Shown here piece after piece: positions 46,101 to 54,039 of a stretch of DNA of 64,000 nucleotides. The translations under genes and the position numbers were made by a program. The DNA lies in the NCBI GenBank assembly GCA_029237695.1, contig CM055265.1, positions 76,580,013-76,644,012 on the forward strand, read 5' to 3'. Numbering within the stretch: position 1 is the first letter of the stretch; each line of letters opens with the position of its first letter. The DNA comes from Conchocele bisecta (lineage: Eukaryota; Mollusca; Bivalvia; Lucinida; Thyasiridae). The notes below the pieces were generated by a model that had not been told where the DNA came from, searched no databases, and saw only the letters and a list, made by a program, of their open reading frames with translations.

Positions 46101-48485
46101 ATTACAAATCCAATATGTGAAGTATAACTATTACATGTACTTACTTCGTGACCGTGTAATGAAATTTACCGGCCTTTCCGGCTTGATCCGGAATCCGTGT
46201 CGTCTCGGCGCTCTTCTTCAGCGCTTGTAATGCCACCGTATTGGCTGCAATGAAAACACCGACATCACATTATAGAATGTGCAAGCCTGTTCGGTTAGCA
46301 GGTGGATTATCGATCGGACATGCGTACGAACGTGATCTATCTGTGCTATCGCATCCTCCATATTTATACCTTGCCGATGTAATGTGTAGATACAGAAACA
46401 CAAACTTCGAAAATGTACCAAATATGTGATAATGGTTACTGACCATGCGCTTGACCGTGCCAAAGAAAGCCGATTCCTTTCAGAACAAAAAATGACTATA
46501 CGTGCCTTAATGTTTAGAATTATTTACATCATGTTTTGACAAATCATTTCCATTGGAAATGATTCTGAAGTGCTGTAAAACCATGTTTTTATTGAGAAAT
46601 AAGGCAAGATATAAACGCAACAGCAGACGACAATTGTTGTGTGTATCGGTCTAAGGGTTAATATTATTTCCGAATTGTGTAAACTATTCTAGATTTAATT
46701 TTACACAACAGCTGGTTGTCTTGACAGATGACAATTCATATGTCAAGCAAATCAGTTATTGTGTAACATAATATATAGAAGAGCTTAACACACAATACGG
46801 AAGTAATATTAAATTCTGCGTATGTGTCTTCAACAAAATCAAAGTGATTCTAGCGTGTCTTGGATGGTCAATTATTGTTTGTATATACATGAAACATCTT
46901 TCTAAACAATGTAAAAAACAATTCAAATGCTCCCGGGTCTGAAGATTATATAATTATGAAAGGTACAAAACTAGCATTCGTCACAATTGTATGAAAATCC
47001 CACACGAAGTCGTAAATTCAAACTCGCCTCGTGCACGCATTGGTTGGGTTGGTTACTGGAGACTGACGTCATTTTCCATTAGCCAACCAAATCACTGCGT
47101 GCCACGTGATTCGATTTTAAACAGCGAATTTAGGTTAGTGTGACGGTTTACATTCAAAATATTTGAGATGTATGTTAATGTATTAGCAACTGTAAATTAT
47201 ATAATCTTCAGACCCGGGCGCATTTTTTAATTGTTTTTTACATTGTTTAGAGAGGTGTTTCATGTATATACAAACAATAATTGACCATCCAAGAGACGCT
47301 AGAATCACATGTGAATACAATCTGAAACCTGTCAACAGAAGGCACATATACTCCATTTGTGTTATGAACGTGCAATCAACAATCCGAACACATACAGGTA
47401 TAAAGTAACAATTATATACATTCATGTGTCAAGCAAATCAGTTGAGCAAAGCTAGAATGATTCACATAATGCGGAAGTAATATTTATAATCTGCGCATGC
47501 TTCTACAAACCAGTCTGAATCCAGCCGACAGTAGACACGTATAGTTCATATAGTGATGTGTGTTTTGAAATTAGTAAATACAAGGGCGGGTTCGTGTGTT
47601 TGTGTGTGTGTGGTGGACCCGACGCTCCCTCTTCACCCACAGCAAATAAAATCACCGAAATATATTCGCCAACTTGTATCATTGTCCGTCTACATATTTT
47701 TCCCCGACAGACGCTCTAAAACACGCCAAAAAAAAGAGAAGAAAATGCGATATAGATATCGATACATTGCTCAGCATGATTCCGCGTCTGGGGACCTTTT
47801 CACTAAACTTTGTACGGCTAAAATGTTCGTAAGTGCAAAATGTTCGTAAGTGCAAACTTATGATAAGTTTCACATTAGCAATGTTTTCTTGTAAACAATT
47901 AATGGATTTACATTTATTGAACATAGGCTAGTATGCAGCATATGCTCAATACATGTAAATCCATCAATTGAAATTTTCAGACGATTCTAAATTTGCACTT
48001 ATGAACATTTTAGTCGTACGAAGTTTAGTGAAACGGGCCCCTGATATGTATAGACTATTTGCGAACATTTAACATGGGATTTACTGGAAATTGGGCTTAT
48101 GGCTTTCATTTCCATTTGACTTCTGATTTGCAATCAAATACTTCTAGCTCGATAAGGATCTACACTGTTTTATTGTAATTTTAAAACAAGCGATAGACTG
48201 AATGGCTGCAGTCTGATCATGGTGCACACAGGTCGCAGAAGCCATTAACCCCATGTCTCAACCTACAGCCACATATGATCTATCTAAGACTCAATTGAAG
48301 GGGTGAATGGATAAAGGTGGCCAAGTCCATAACGGGCTATGTCCTAATTGACACCTTTAATTTATTTTCGTACCATAATTTAGTCCGTTGGCCGTAATCC
48401 GTGTTTTAAATCCTGGGTTGCGAGCGTCTACGACAGTTCCCGAAACCAGCACCGACACCAACAACACACATGTGACCTCAAACAT
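28054..48485 (-). CDS. LBP/BPI-like protein gene, coding exons 1-6 (3' part outside or not found)
   Basis: Six minus-strand exons join in frame: 48374-48485, 46145-46244, 34997-35119, 31494-31567, 28833-28987 and 28054-28117. Their lengths (112, 100, 123, 74, 155, 64) and GT-AG boundaries give matching phases throughout, for 209 codons plus one base. Exon 1 encodes a signal peptide (MFEVTCVLLVSVLVSG) and then NPGFKTRITANGLNY, the typical N-terminus of LBP/BPI proteins. The next exons carry the long amphipathic helix (ALQALKKSAETTRIPDQ), the barrel strands, and the Cys pair at about residues 151 and 190 that would form the conserved disulfide. LBP/BPI proteins bind lipopolysaccharide and act in antibacterial defence, secreted outside the cell. 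This covers most of the N-terminal barrel; the second barrel is missing from the window. Introns are 2-13 kb and full of repeats. Confidence 0.88.
28151..28370. mobile_element. Tigger/pogo-like MITE in intron 5
   Basis: It starts TACAGTGGAAGCTCTCTAAC-CGGACACC and ends GGTGTCCGGTTTATAGAGG-TTATACGGTATA. An internal inverted copy ends at 28222. Relatives are at 35662 and 45646-45708. TA borders fit Tc1/mariner-superfamily insertion. Confidence 0.6.
28371..28832. other. Intron 5 to 6 sequence without gene
   Basis: AT-rich intronic DNA. I see no coding frame with splice support and no repeat partner. Confidence 0.4.
28833..28987 (-). CDS. LBP/BPI-like gene, exon 5
   Basis: Acceptor TTTGTTGTAG, donor GTACACAG. 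It encodes NGRPSIAAQSCDSRVGDVNF, KFHGGMAWLYNLFRNKV and a helix. GRPS...SC and WLYNLFRN are LBP/BPI signatures. It ends in phase 0. Confidence 0.9.
29460..29740. repeat. Dispersed repeat with (GACG)n array
   Basis: (GACG)n at 29562-29592 is followed by ACGTTCCAACATTTTGGG and a segment with CAAAGGAATC-TTTTGTTCCTAACC. The same order (GACG array, GTTCAAACATTTGAG, CAAAGGAATCCTTTGTT) occurs at 53750-53960, so this is one repeat family. Confidence 0.65.
30200..30362. repeat. Two copies of an AGAATCGTCTCC-GACGATTCT hairpin unit
   Basis: GAGAATCGTTTCCTAAGACG-ATTCT (30209-30233) and GAGAATCGTCTCCTTAGACG-ATTCT (about 30335-30359) lie in ~130-bp direct repeats. Each forms a short stem. Confidence 0.7.
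30640..30890 (+). mobile_element. tRNA-derived SINE-like element
   Basis: GGGTTGTGGCTAGGGCTTAG...GACTTCCAATCTGGAGG...TGTGGGTTCAAACATC resembles a tRNA gene with recognisable A- and B-box-like segments and a TCC anticodon loop. The cloverleaf is degenerate and followed by a 150-bp tail, so it is not a functional tRNA gene. Confidence 0.5.
31494..31567 (-). CDS. LBP/BPI-like gene, exon 4
   Basis: Acceptor TATGTCACAG, donor GTAAGTAT. It encodes VVRDHGTFTASVAGVYFSLI, the D-x-G-x-F turn and strand typical of the family. It ends in phase 1. Confidence 0.83.
31582..31612 (+). repeat. (AGTA)n microsatellite
   Basis: Seven or so TAAG/AGTA units just upstream of exon 4 in intron 3. Confidence 0.95.
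32100..33960 (-). pseudogene. LINE reverse-transcriptase 3' fragment split by a repeat element
   Basis: On the minus strand, about 33960-33725 and 32717-32150 give pieces of a non-LTR reverse transcriptase C-terminal region. They include a thumb-like motif (LGIHIDESLSWQTQ), HIDYCASVWGSCS, and LFKVQKKAAIIILDKPID. The catalytic core (YADD box) is absent, so only the distal part of ORF2 remains. Several stops interrupt it. The two pieces join in frame once the 32721-33716 element is removed. It lies in intron 3 of the LBP/BPI-like gene in the same orientation. Confidence 0.7.
32721..33716 (+). mobile_element. Helentron-like element inserted in the LINE fragment
   Basis: It starts CTAGAATTGTGGCCTGTCAG...CGAATGCCCCCGC and ends with (GGAC)n and the hairpin TATATGCCCCCG-TGCCTTTCGGTAG-CGGGGGCA. 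Internal units of ~165-180 bp repeat (CGCACGTAGATTTGTCCC). It is flanked by TAA on both sides (32718-32720 and 33717-33719). No gene. Confidence 0.7.
33961..34996. other. Intron 3 sequence with a possible degraded TIR element
   Basis: A 15-bp hairpin (GGGGCTAACTCCATCATGGA-GTTAGGCCCC) lies at 34266-34300. CATCACGGGACGGTT near 34333 is roughly inverted as AACCGCCCACTGTCCCGTGA near 34960-34978, hinting at a MITE that ends 18 bp from exon 3. No coding frame. Confidence 0.35.
34997..35119 (-). CDS. LBP/BPI-like gene, exon 3
   Basis: Acceptor CCGAACAG, donor GTAGGTAG. It encodes IRVMSFTLPDSAIVLQPNQG and the WKATGAAMEVAGDFNYKA segment, with the family pattern of a Trp strand followed by a Gly-x-Phe-x-Tyr strand. 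It ends in phase 2. Confidence 0.87.
35551..35662. mobile_element. Palindromic MITE (AAGTAAGTTATAGTTCACAT arms)
   Basis: AAGTAAGTTATAGTTCACATATTGA is inverted at 35630-35662. The centre has CGCGCTAGCGCTCGCTCC. A related copy with the same centre (CGCTAGCGCTCGCGC) lies at about 46050-46144 beside exon 2. A Tigger-like TIR (TACAGTGGAACCTCTCTAAA) begins at its right edge. Confidence 0.65.
35670..36425. other. Intronic sequence with GTGTCGTG-type degenerate repeats
   Basis: ACAGTGGGGTCA at 35776 is followed by CGTGTCGTGTGCGTCCCG. The same combination in inverse order ends at 45618 (TGACCCCACTGTA), suggesting two halves or two copies of one TIR family. No gene. Confidence 0.35.
36425..39960 (+). 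repeat. 37/38-bp satellite array, about 93 copies in two subfamilies
   Basis: Subfamily A (36425 to about 38520) has units like GGCCGACTGATCAAGTGCTA-TACTAGTCATGGTGCGAT (38 bp). Subfamily B (about 38520-39890) has AGCCGGTGATCAGGTGCTAT-ACTGGGCATGGTGCGAT (37 bp). Two or three A-like units close the array. Around 39130-39380 the array is scrambled with indels, possibly a consensus error. It lies in intron 2 of the LBP/BPI-like gene. Confidence 0.92.
39961..40342. repeat. Degenerate AAACTTTAAC...TTTGACCTTGACATTGGGCA repeat, first copy
   Basis: Contains AACTTTAAGG-GAAATTTCAAAGTAATTTG-ACCTTGACATT-AGGCACAGGGG. Further copies are at about 41585-41870, 41880-42060, 42080-42300 and 42300-42450. It is probably the core of another Helentron-like family. 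Confidence 0.6.
40343..41585. mobile_element. Cluster of TTAA-MITE copies
   Basis: One partial copy begins at 40345 (TTAAAGGTACATGCCCACTA). A full-length-like copy runs from 40588 to 41097 and ends CATTTTGTGCCTACTGAGTG...GTACCTTTAA. A 3' half copy (41100-41584) ends the same way and is interrupted by the 41113-41392 element. They share TATATCAGGCGTAAA...GATATCAGGGGCGATAAC with 62623-63163. Confidence 0.75.
41113..41392 (+). mobile_element. Short Helentron-like element inside a MITE copy
   Basis: It begins ACAAGAATTCCGCGGAATC (5' palindrome) and ends GACGTTGACGACTCC...TTAGTCTCGC-TTTC-GCGGGCGAGAC-AAAAAT. The inserted position in the MITE (AATAATTA/AAAAATA) is the same as that of the 12083-15470 element. 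Confidence 0.6.
41586..42540. repeat. Tandem degenerate ~160-230-bp repeats
   Basis: Four units with AAAGTAATTTGACCTTG, GGGCACAGGGG, AGAATGAAAATA and TCGAGTGAATTG, ending with ACGGACGGATGC and ATGTCTCGCTTTCCGCAAGC. No gene. Confidence 0.65.
42617..42921. mobile_element. 305-bp MITE with 18-bp TIRs and AATTA target duplication
   Basis: CAGGGCCTGAAAATAGCA at the left is exactly inverted at the right (TGCTATTTTCAGGCCCTG). AATTA flanks both sides (42612-42616 and 42922-42926). It sits inside a reverse-oriented TTAA-MITE half. No coding. Confidence 0.8.
43010..43385. mobile_element. Helentron-like fragment plus reversed TTAA-MITE half
   Basis: ACAAGAATTCCGACACGGAAGC starts a ~140-bp element ending in GACGACGCGGACGACGACGG. 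It is followed by a MITE half on the reverse strand that ends GGGCGTGTACCTTTAA at 43385. Confidence 0.55.
44002..44074 (+). mobile_element. tRNA-like SINE head, copy 1
   Basis: GCCCGGTTTGCTCAGTAGGTAGAGC has a good D-arm/A-box and GGTTCGATTGC a B-box-like T-arm, with a GGT anticodon position. Acceptor and T stems mismatch, so it is a SINE-derived or pseudo-tRNA. CATCTTTCTCACCGTGTGA follows, as after copy 2. Confidence 0.5.
44100..44460. repeat. Foldback element with ~170-bp arms
   Basis: The left arm contains CGTAGTTGCGGGAAGCAACTC...TCGTCCGTACCAAGAGTTATGG. It is inverted as CGTAACTCTGGGTACGGACGA...GTTAGTTGCCGCAACTAC. The centre near 44275 is GTCAGTATTATACTGAC. Confidence 0.8.
44691..44762 (+). 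mobile_element. tRNA-like SINE head, copy 2
   Basis: GTGCCTGGTTAGCTTGGTCGG-TAGAGC is an A-box-like D-arm and CCCCGGTTCGATTCCGGG a perfect 5-bp T-stem with B box. The anticodon arm is degraded. CATCTTTCTCACTCTGTGAG follows. Confidence 0.5.
45245..45490 (+). repeat. GTGTCGTGTAACACCAC degenerate tandem repeat
   Basis: About ten imperfect copies of 17-40 bp including TTAATATCGTGTAAAA and CACCACATTGGTGT; many form small palindromes. Reading frames here are artefacts. Confidence 0.75.
45646..45708. mobile_element. 63-bp palindromic Tigger-like MITE
   Basis: TACAGTGGAACATCTCTAAA-CCGGAC is inverted as GTCCGGTTTAGAGAGG-TTCCACTGTA around CCTCCCAGGAT. TA ends fit Tc1/mariner-superfamily insertion. Confidence 0.75.
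45709..46144. other. Intron 2 start with a MITE remnant, no gene
   Basis: AT-rich; from about 46050 it resembles the 35551-35662 palindromic MITE and ends against the donor of exon 2. Confidence 0.4.
46145..46244 (-). CDS. LBP/BPI-like gene, exon 2
   Basis: Acceptor TTTCATTGCAG, donor GTAAGTAC. It encodes TVALQALKKSAETTRIPDQA and the following strand GKFHYTVT. It ends in phase 2. A MITE remnant ends within a few bases of the donor. Confidence 0.87.
46840..47311. repeat. Inverted repeat with ~115-bp arms in intron 1
   Basis: GTGATTCTAGCGTGTCTTGG...CCCGGGTCTGAAGATTATAT (46845-46960) is inverted at 47193-47311. A 230-bp centre includes CACGTGATTCG. TGTCAAGCAAATCAGTT also occurs directly at 46740 and 47427, probably marking the outer parts of the element. 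Confidence 0.8.
47788..48042. mobile_element. Palindromic MITE ending GTGAAACGGGCCCCTGA
   Basis: GGGACC-TTTTCACTAAACTTTGTACG is inverted as CGTACGAAGTTTAGTGAAACGGGCCCC. Inner arms (ATGTTCGTAAGTGCAAA) also pair. The same right end occurs near 61376-61398. Confidence 0.75.
48374..48485 (-). CDS. LBP/BPI-like gene, coding exon 1 (signal peptide)
   Basis: ATG at 48483-48485; the donor GTACGAAA follows at 48373. A possible acceptor (TTTCAG) sits 17 bp before the ATG, so a 5' UTR intron may exist. It ends in phase 1. Confidence 0.85.
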
Positions 48486-48689
48486 GGTAGAGATCACGTA
48501 ATCTGAAACGAAAATGAATTCATATGTGCAATGATTGGTTGGTTGGTTTGTTAGCTGGTTGGTTGTATTTGTTGATTGATTGATTGATTGATAGTAGTAG
48601 TATTAGATTGGGCAATTTAATGCAGGTACGAGACTCCGCCATTCGAACAAATAGACAAATCAAAACATATACAGTCTGTATGTATACGC

Positions 48690-48915
48690 AAGGAAAACGA
48701 ATTAACAATTCGTTCCCTCTATTTAATAATTCATTCGTGCCCACAAAATAACATTCGTTCCCACGAAATAACAATTCGTTCCCACAAATTAACAATTCGT
48801 TCCCTCAATTAAACAATTCGTTCCCACGAAATAACAACTCGTTCACTCGGGAATGAATTGTTAATTCGTGGAAACGAATTGTTGCATCGTGGGAACGAAT
48901 TGTTAACAAAAATTC
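48690..48915. repeat. AACAATTCGTTCCCACGAAAT minisatellite with inverted part
   Basis: About eight ~20-bp units; the last three are in reverse orientation (GGAACGAATTGTTAATTCGT), so the array can fold back. Confidence 0.85.
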
Positions 48916-48966
48916 CGTTTCCGCACAAACGCTACTCAACACGCGAACTGTGATATACTTTGTGTT

Positions 48967-49420
48967 GTGGAGCCTTTTCTGAGGGGCAATGAAACCTTAA
49001 ATGTACCTGGATACACATTTTTAGGCCATAATAGGACAATTCTGCAATATAATGCCAGGCGAGGTAGTTGTGGTGTGGGAGCTTTGGTGAAAAACGAATT
49101 ACTCTCTGTATATAACGTGTCAATACTGGACAATAGTGTAGAGGATATTTTGTGGCTCAAATTATCTGGCAAAACTGAGTGTGACTCCATTGTGTTAGTA
49201 TGTGTGTGCTATTTTTCCCCTGCCGATTCGTCAAGACATTTTATTGTAACTTGCTTGAGAAAGTATACGCCTACCATAATATGGGTCACTTGTACATATG
49301 TGGTGATATGAACTCACGCATAGGTAGTGAAACCGATTATATTGAAGGTGTTGATGACGTCATACGTCGCGAGGTTAAAGTTCACACGTGCAACTCTAAC
49401 GGCGACCTATTTATTAGTTT
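48967..49420 (+). pseudogene. LINE-type endonuclease (EEP/AP-endonuclease) fragment
   Basis: The first frame reads GYTFLGHNRTILQYNARRGS, GVGALVKNELLS and WLKLSGK. A frameshift near 49230-49245 leads to a second frame with YICGDMNSRIGSET, which carries the GDxNxR motif of the exonuclease-endonuclease-phosphatase fold. This domain nicks target DNA in non-LTR retrotransposition. Only the central and C-terminal part is present, and neither frame reaches a reverse transcriptase. It lies upstream of the start of the LBP/BPI-like gene on the opposite strand and is a dead copy. Confidence 0.7.
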
Positions 49421-49906
49421 AAACATATTTTATTTGCATATTGTTTACAAGTTCATTGTCAATGTTACTATATTCAGTACTATGCAAATGGGATTGGATT
49501 GAAAGCAAGCTTATTTAAATCCTCTCCCTTACATAGATATCATAGGATGCCGAAACCAAGACATTCCTGCCATCAGTTTTAGAACAGTTTATATTATGTG
49601 ATAATTGATAATTTCTGGATTATAAGTTGTTCTGGTTTCAGCATCCTCTGATACACGGCAATTACATTAAAGCAATTAAATTTAAAATTTCCGAAAAATA
49701 TAGTATTGACACAAATGTACAGGCAATACATATATAGGTTCTATATAATCAATTACGTGATACATGAAATGGAAACTAAATAAGGAAAGAAGCAAGCCAC
49801 AATAGGAGTTGGAGTCTTGTTCCCACACCAAGCCATGCCCAGTTATCGCCACCCCAAGTCAGTTAGTGATAAGCATGTGAACACGCAGGCATCATTATAT
49901 GGTGCA
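49421..49906. other. Spacer between two LINE remnants
   Basis: AT-rich. It may contain the 3' UTR of the minus-strand LINE that ends at 49907. CATAGATATCATAGGATGCCG near 49530 is roughly inverted as GGTTTCAGCATCCTCTGATA near 49634. No gene. Confidence 0.35.
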
Positions 49907-50154
49907 TTAAAAACGACCGGTGTTTTGTATGAATAGTCTAACTGATGCGAAAATGGCTTCATTGGAGCTATTGTCAAGTTGTCTGTTGCCATAGAGTATA
50001 GTGTGGAGGGTGGGTTGGCAAAAAGTGTGTATGTCGTCTATTAGTTGAGGTCTATGTGCTCCATATTGAGTGCAGTGGAAAAAGAAATGGGTGGCATCTT
50101 CAACTTGTCCACAGTTACTACGGGGCGCCATGCAGGACAGGTTAATTATGTGTA

Positions 50155-50390
50155 CAAAACCAATTTTGTCCAGACAAAATTGAGTTTTGTAACACTAAAA
50201 ATCACAAAGTTCAATTCTGTGTCACAAAATTCAATTCTGTGTCACAAAATTCAATTCTGCATACGTTTCGTATACAAAATTCATTTTTGTTATAAAGGAT
50301 TCAATTTTTTAAGACAGAATTGAGTTTTGTGAAGAAAATTCAGTTTTGTGGGACAGAATTCATTTTTGTCCACAAAAATTAGTTGTCTAT
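50155..50390 (+). repeat. AAAATTCAATTCTGTGTCAC minisatellite, left arm
   Basis: About ten ~20-bp units, inverse of the array at 51418-51870. Confidence 0.85.
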
Positions 50391-50694
50391 GTCATCTCTA
50401 CGTTGATTGGTTGAGATCGGTCTTAGTCCATTTTACTAGATGGTGGAGTACACTTGCAGGTTTAAATATTTCAATGCGAAAATATAACCCAATATATCAA
50501 TATTATACTTCTTTATGGACAGTTATTTTGGTTATATTATGATTACAAATGAGTGGTCACACCATATAAGCATATATACTTTGAAGAAGAAATAAGAAAA
50601 ATATTCAGAATTTTCCCTCAATTATGAAAACAGGGTCAAACATAAAGCTAGACAAGCTAGACAAGCTAGACCGGAGAGCATGCCCATATATAGA

Positions 50695-50839
50695 GAATAC
50701 CAGGCTAGTGTATTTTGATATCAAGTTTATCAGGCAAGGCTAGGAAACGCGTAGGAATTCCGAGGCTTGCCGAGGAATTCCTACCGTTTCCGAGCCGAGC
50801 CTGATAAACTTGATATTAAAATACACTAGTCTGGTATTC
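50695..50839. repeat. 145-bp palindrome inside the TIR transposon
   Basis: GAATACCAGGCTAGTGTATT...GATATCAAGTTTATCAGGC is inverted as GCCTGATAAACTTGATATTA...ACTAGTCTGGTATTC around GGAATTCCGAGGC. CAAGTTTATTAGGCTCGGCTC at 63679 belongs to the same family. Confidence 0.85.
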
Positions 50840-51417
50840 TATTTATCAGGTAACGTTTTATGCTCGAAAATGACATTAGATGACGTCGTATTCTAACAGT
50901 AGATCTAACCTTGTGAAACAAATGGTATTGGATCTGTGTCTACTAGTTGCGAAGTTACGTGTTCGCAACTATGTGTCTACATGCATTATTTACAGTATAC
51001 ACCATCTTAGTATCCATGGTATCTACACAAATACTACAAATGGTTTCCTCAAATGGCCCAATACACACATTATGTTTATAAACACAGACAGCAGTCAGAA
51101 CACAGGTCACAGCGCGTGTATTATTGATTTAACTGGGGCAGATGTACCTTGCGATACACAATAAATGAGGTCTGTACTCGCGGGAGATCTACATGTACAT
51201 GAATTATGTGTACAATTATAACGCAAATGAGTTTAAATACGAATGGGTTTGTCAAACGTTTGACTGTTTGGAGATAGTTGAAGCAAAATGGCAGAATGAG
51301 AAATGAATCATCGGCAGAATGAGAAATGAATCATCGACATTGAATGTGTAGATCGGCGACCGTGACCCATTTCTCCAGTGCAGTTTCTGACCAATGGTAG
51401 TCCTTCTTACATGCGTG

Positions 51418-51870
51418 TGCAGAATTGAATTTTGTGACACAGAATTGAATTTTGTTACACAGAATTGACAGAATTGAATTTTGTGACACAGAATTGAATT
51501 TTGTGACACAGAATTGAGTTTTGTGGCACAAAAGTGAATTTTGTGACACAGAATTGAATTTTGTTACACAGAATTGAATTTTGTGGCACAAAAGTGAATT
51601 TTGTGACACTGAATTGAGTTTTGTGGCACAAAAAGTGAAAAGTGAATTTTGTGACACAGAATTGAATTTTGTTACACAGAATTGAATTTTGTGGCACAGA
51701 AGTGAATTTTGTGACACAGAATTGAGTTTTGTGGTCACAAAAGAAAAGGGAATTTTGTGACACAGAATTGAATTTTGTGACACAGAATTGAGCTTTGTTG
51801 CACAAAAGTGAATTTTGTGACACAGAATTGAATTTTGTGGCACAAAAATGAATTTTGTGGCACAAAATTG
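51418..51870 (+). repeat. GAATTGAATTTTGTGACACA minisatellite, right arm
   Basis: About 22 units of 19-20 bp with variants (GTGGCACAAAA, GAATTGAGTTTTG). Long frames on the minus strand are repeat translations, not proteins. Confidence 0.9.
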
Positions 51871-53560
51871 AGCCATGTCCGACTTGGCGCCCCGTAGTTA
51901 CAGTTGGGCGAGTCAATAATATTCTTACGCTACAAATCATGATTGAGAGAACTACATTTCGTTCTAAGACGTGTGTGTAATACCTGGACATACCTAGTAC
52001 CACTGTAGTAGTAGATTGGGACCTCTCCGGTATTTGTTTTTATTTTGGTTTTAAAACAATTAAGTGATGGGGCGTTCCGTGTGTCATCTGGAAGAGAGTT
52101 CCACTCCCGGATTGTGGATGGTAGAAACGAGTTATAATAAAGGGTGGTTCTGTACCGTAAAATCTGTATATTCTCAGGGTTTCGTAAATTGTAACGGGAC
52201 GTATCTATTTCCGGTGGAAGCACATCGACCATGTAACTGGGTGAGATGCCAGGGACAATTTATGGGAGTGACGTCTATTTCCTAATGTTTCCCAGCAGGT
52301 TTCTATATATAAGGACTCGATTGAAACAAGCCGAGTGGCACCTGTAGCGATACGTGCTGCTTCAATCTGATTTTTTTTCGAGGGCATCCTTCTCATACTG
52401 GGTACAATTATCCCAGACGACATCCGCATATTCTAATACCTGTCTAATAAAAGTAAGATAAATTATTTCAATGCATTTTCTATCTAGAATGTATTTTAAT
52501 CTTCTCATAGCATTGATCCTGCGCCATGCCTTTCTGGTTATGTAGTCTATGTGTTTGGGCCATGATCCCTCGTTATTAAAATACAAACCTAGATGCTTGT
52601 GACTATCAACTTCTGAGACATTAACATTATTCATGAGGATTGGGGGATGTACTTCTCTATTACGTTTACGTTTTATAAGTAGTGATTCAGTTTTCCTTGG
52701 ATTAAATGATACAAACCAGGTATTAGACCAGTTAGTAATTATATCGAGATCGTTGTTTATAGACATGGATGCAGTTGCTGGCGAATCAACAATAAGATAT
52801 AAACTGGTGTCGTCTGCGAAAAGTCGAATATTAGAATTTATGTCCGCAACAATATCGTTTATATATAATAGAAATAACAAAGGGCCGAGAATAGATCCTT
52901 GCGGGACGCCAGCCTTAATTTGGTTCCAGTTAGAATAAACACCTGGTAATACAACCCTTTGCTTGTGATTATTAAGATAACTTTTAAACCAGTCGTGAAT
53001 ATTATTAGTAACACCTGCGGCTCTCAGCTTCAAAATAAGACATGTATGCCAAACTCGATCAAATGCTTTGCTTATGTTGCAGAATACCACCCTCACCTCT
53101 TTTCCATCGTCTAATGTACGACAGAATGTATTGTAAAGGAATGTCAGTTGGTTTACAGTTGAGTCACCAGGTACAAACCCGGACTGTAATGGTGTTACTA
53201 TATTATTGTCATTAAAATGATTGTACAAATACTTGAAAACCGCACTCTCAAGAACATTACTAACAGTGTTAAGAAGGGAGATGGGACGATAATTCGAAGT
53301 GAGAGAAGGATCTCCAGCTTTAAATATCGGGCACACATTGGCCTCTTTCCATACGTCTGGAAATAGTCCACATTCAATTGATTGTTAAAGAGGTCATTTA
53401 GGGGAGTTGCTAATTCGTACTTTGTTTCTTTAAGTATACGATTATTCAAGCCATCTCAGCAGGTCCAGAGGCTTTACTTATGGGCAAATTAGAAAGGATT
53501 GTTTGTATTTCTGTTTCGTTAAGGGTGATAGTTTCAAGTCTACTGGTTATTGCATAACAG

Positions 53561-53979
53561 GGCTCAACGTTAACTTTTTTCCCTAGACCAGTCGGGCTAG
53601 TACTTTTAGAAACTACTAGCCCTGACCTAATTTGTACTAGCCCTGACCTGGTGAAGCGTAACTTGCATTAATTTATCAAAACAATTATTAAATTATCAAC
53701 TAACGTTCCATTGTACTTGTAGGAACCACTGCAGGACTCGATTGTACTGTCAGACAGACAGACAGACACAGACGGACGGACGGACGGAGGACGGACGGAC
53801 GGACGGACGTTCAAACATTTGAGAGTTATGAGCTTTTTGTTCTTTAAAAGATCAAAGGATTAGCTCCTAAAGATCAATGGAATTAGGAGCTTACCGACTA
53901 TAACAAAGGAATCCTTTGTTACTAACCCTTACCCTAAGCTCCTAAACCCCCGATGTTGGCCCGGACGGACGGACGGACG

Positions 53980-54019
<40 letters not shown>

Positions 54020-54030
54020 GGCGTCCCGGA
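53561..54030. repeat. Repeat block with (GACG)n and (ACAG)n arrays
   Basis: (GACA/GACG)n at 53750-53812 and (GACG)n/(GACA)n at 53963-54020 flank a segment shared with 29560-29720. CCGGACGG repeats are mutation-prone. Confidence 0.8.
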
Positions 54031-54039
54031 GGTAGGCAA

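Larger units (their letters stand above)
50114..51901. mobile_element. 1,778-bp TIR transposon (50119-51896) with GTTAC target duplication
   Basis: TACGGGGCGCCATGCAGGACA at the left is inverted at the right (TGTCCGACTTGGCGCCCCGTA), with few mismatches. GTTAC flanks both sides at 50114-50118 and 51897-51901. Removing the element and one GTTAC restores the LINE reading frame across the Cys motif. It carries no transposase: both subterminal regions are 20-bp minisatellites in opposite orientation, and a 145-bp palindrome lies inside. Confidence 0.88.
49907..53560 (-). pseudogene. CR1/Jockey-like LINE ORF2 (reverse transcriptase), 5' truncated and interrupted
   Basis: The RT core is in the frame 53336-52362: YRPISLLNTVSNVLE, the motif A region FCNISKAFDRVWH, GVPQGSILGPLLFLLYIND and the YADD-type box LFADDTSLY. 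In motif A the usual catalytic Asp (F-x-D-x-S-K-A-F-D) is Asn, so the enzyme would be inactive. Upstream sequence to about 53560 continues in another frame (LNDLFNNQL), showing a frameshift near 53340. Downstream, frames at 52429-52205 and 52232-51930 give the C-terminal region (YYNSFLPSTIREWNSLPDDT). The cysteine motif C-x-C-G...HFFFHC lies at 50131-49907, beyond the 50119-51896 insertion. The element is 5' truncated. Confidence 0.85.

Noticed and set aside
51252..52003. 180-aa frames with FCVTKFNSVSQN repeats
   Set aside because: They are translations of the 20-bp minisatellite in the subterminal part of a transposon.
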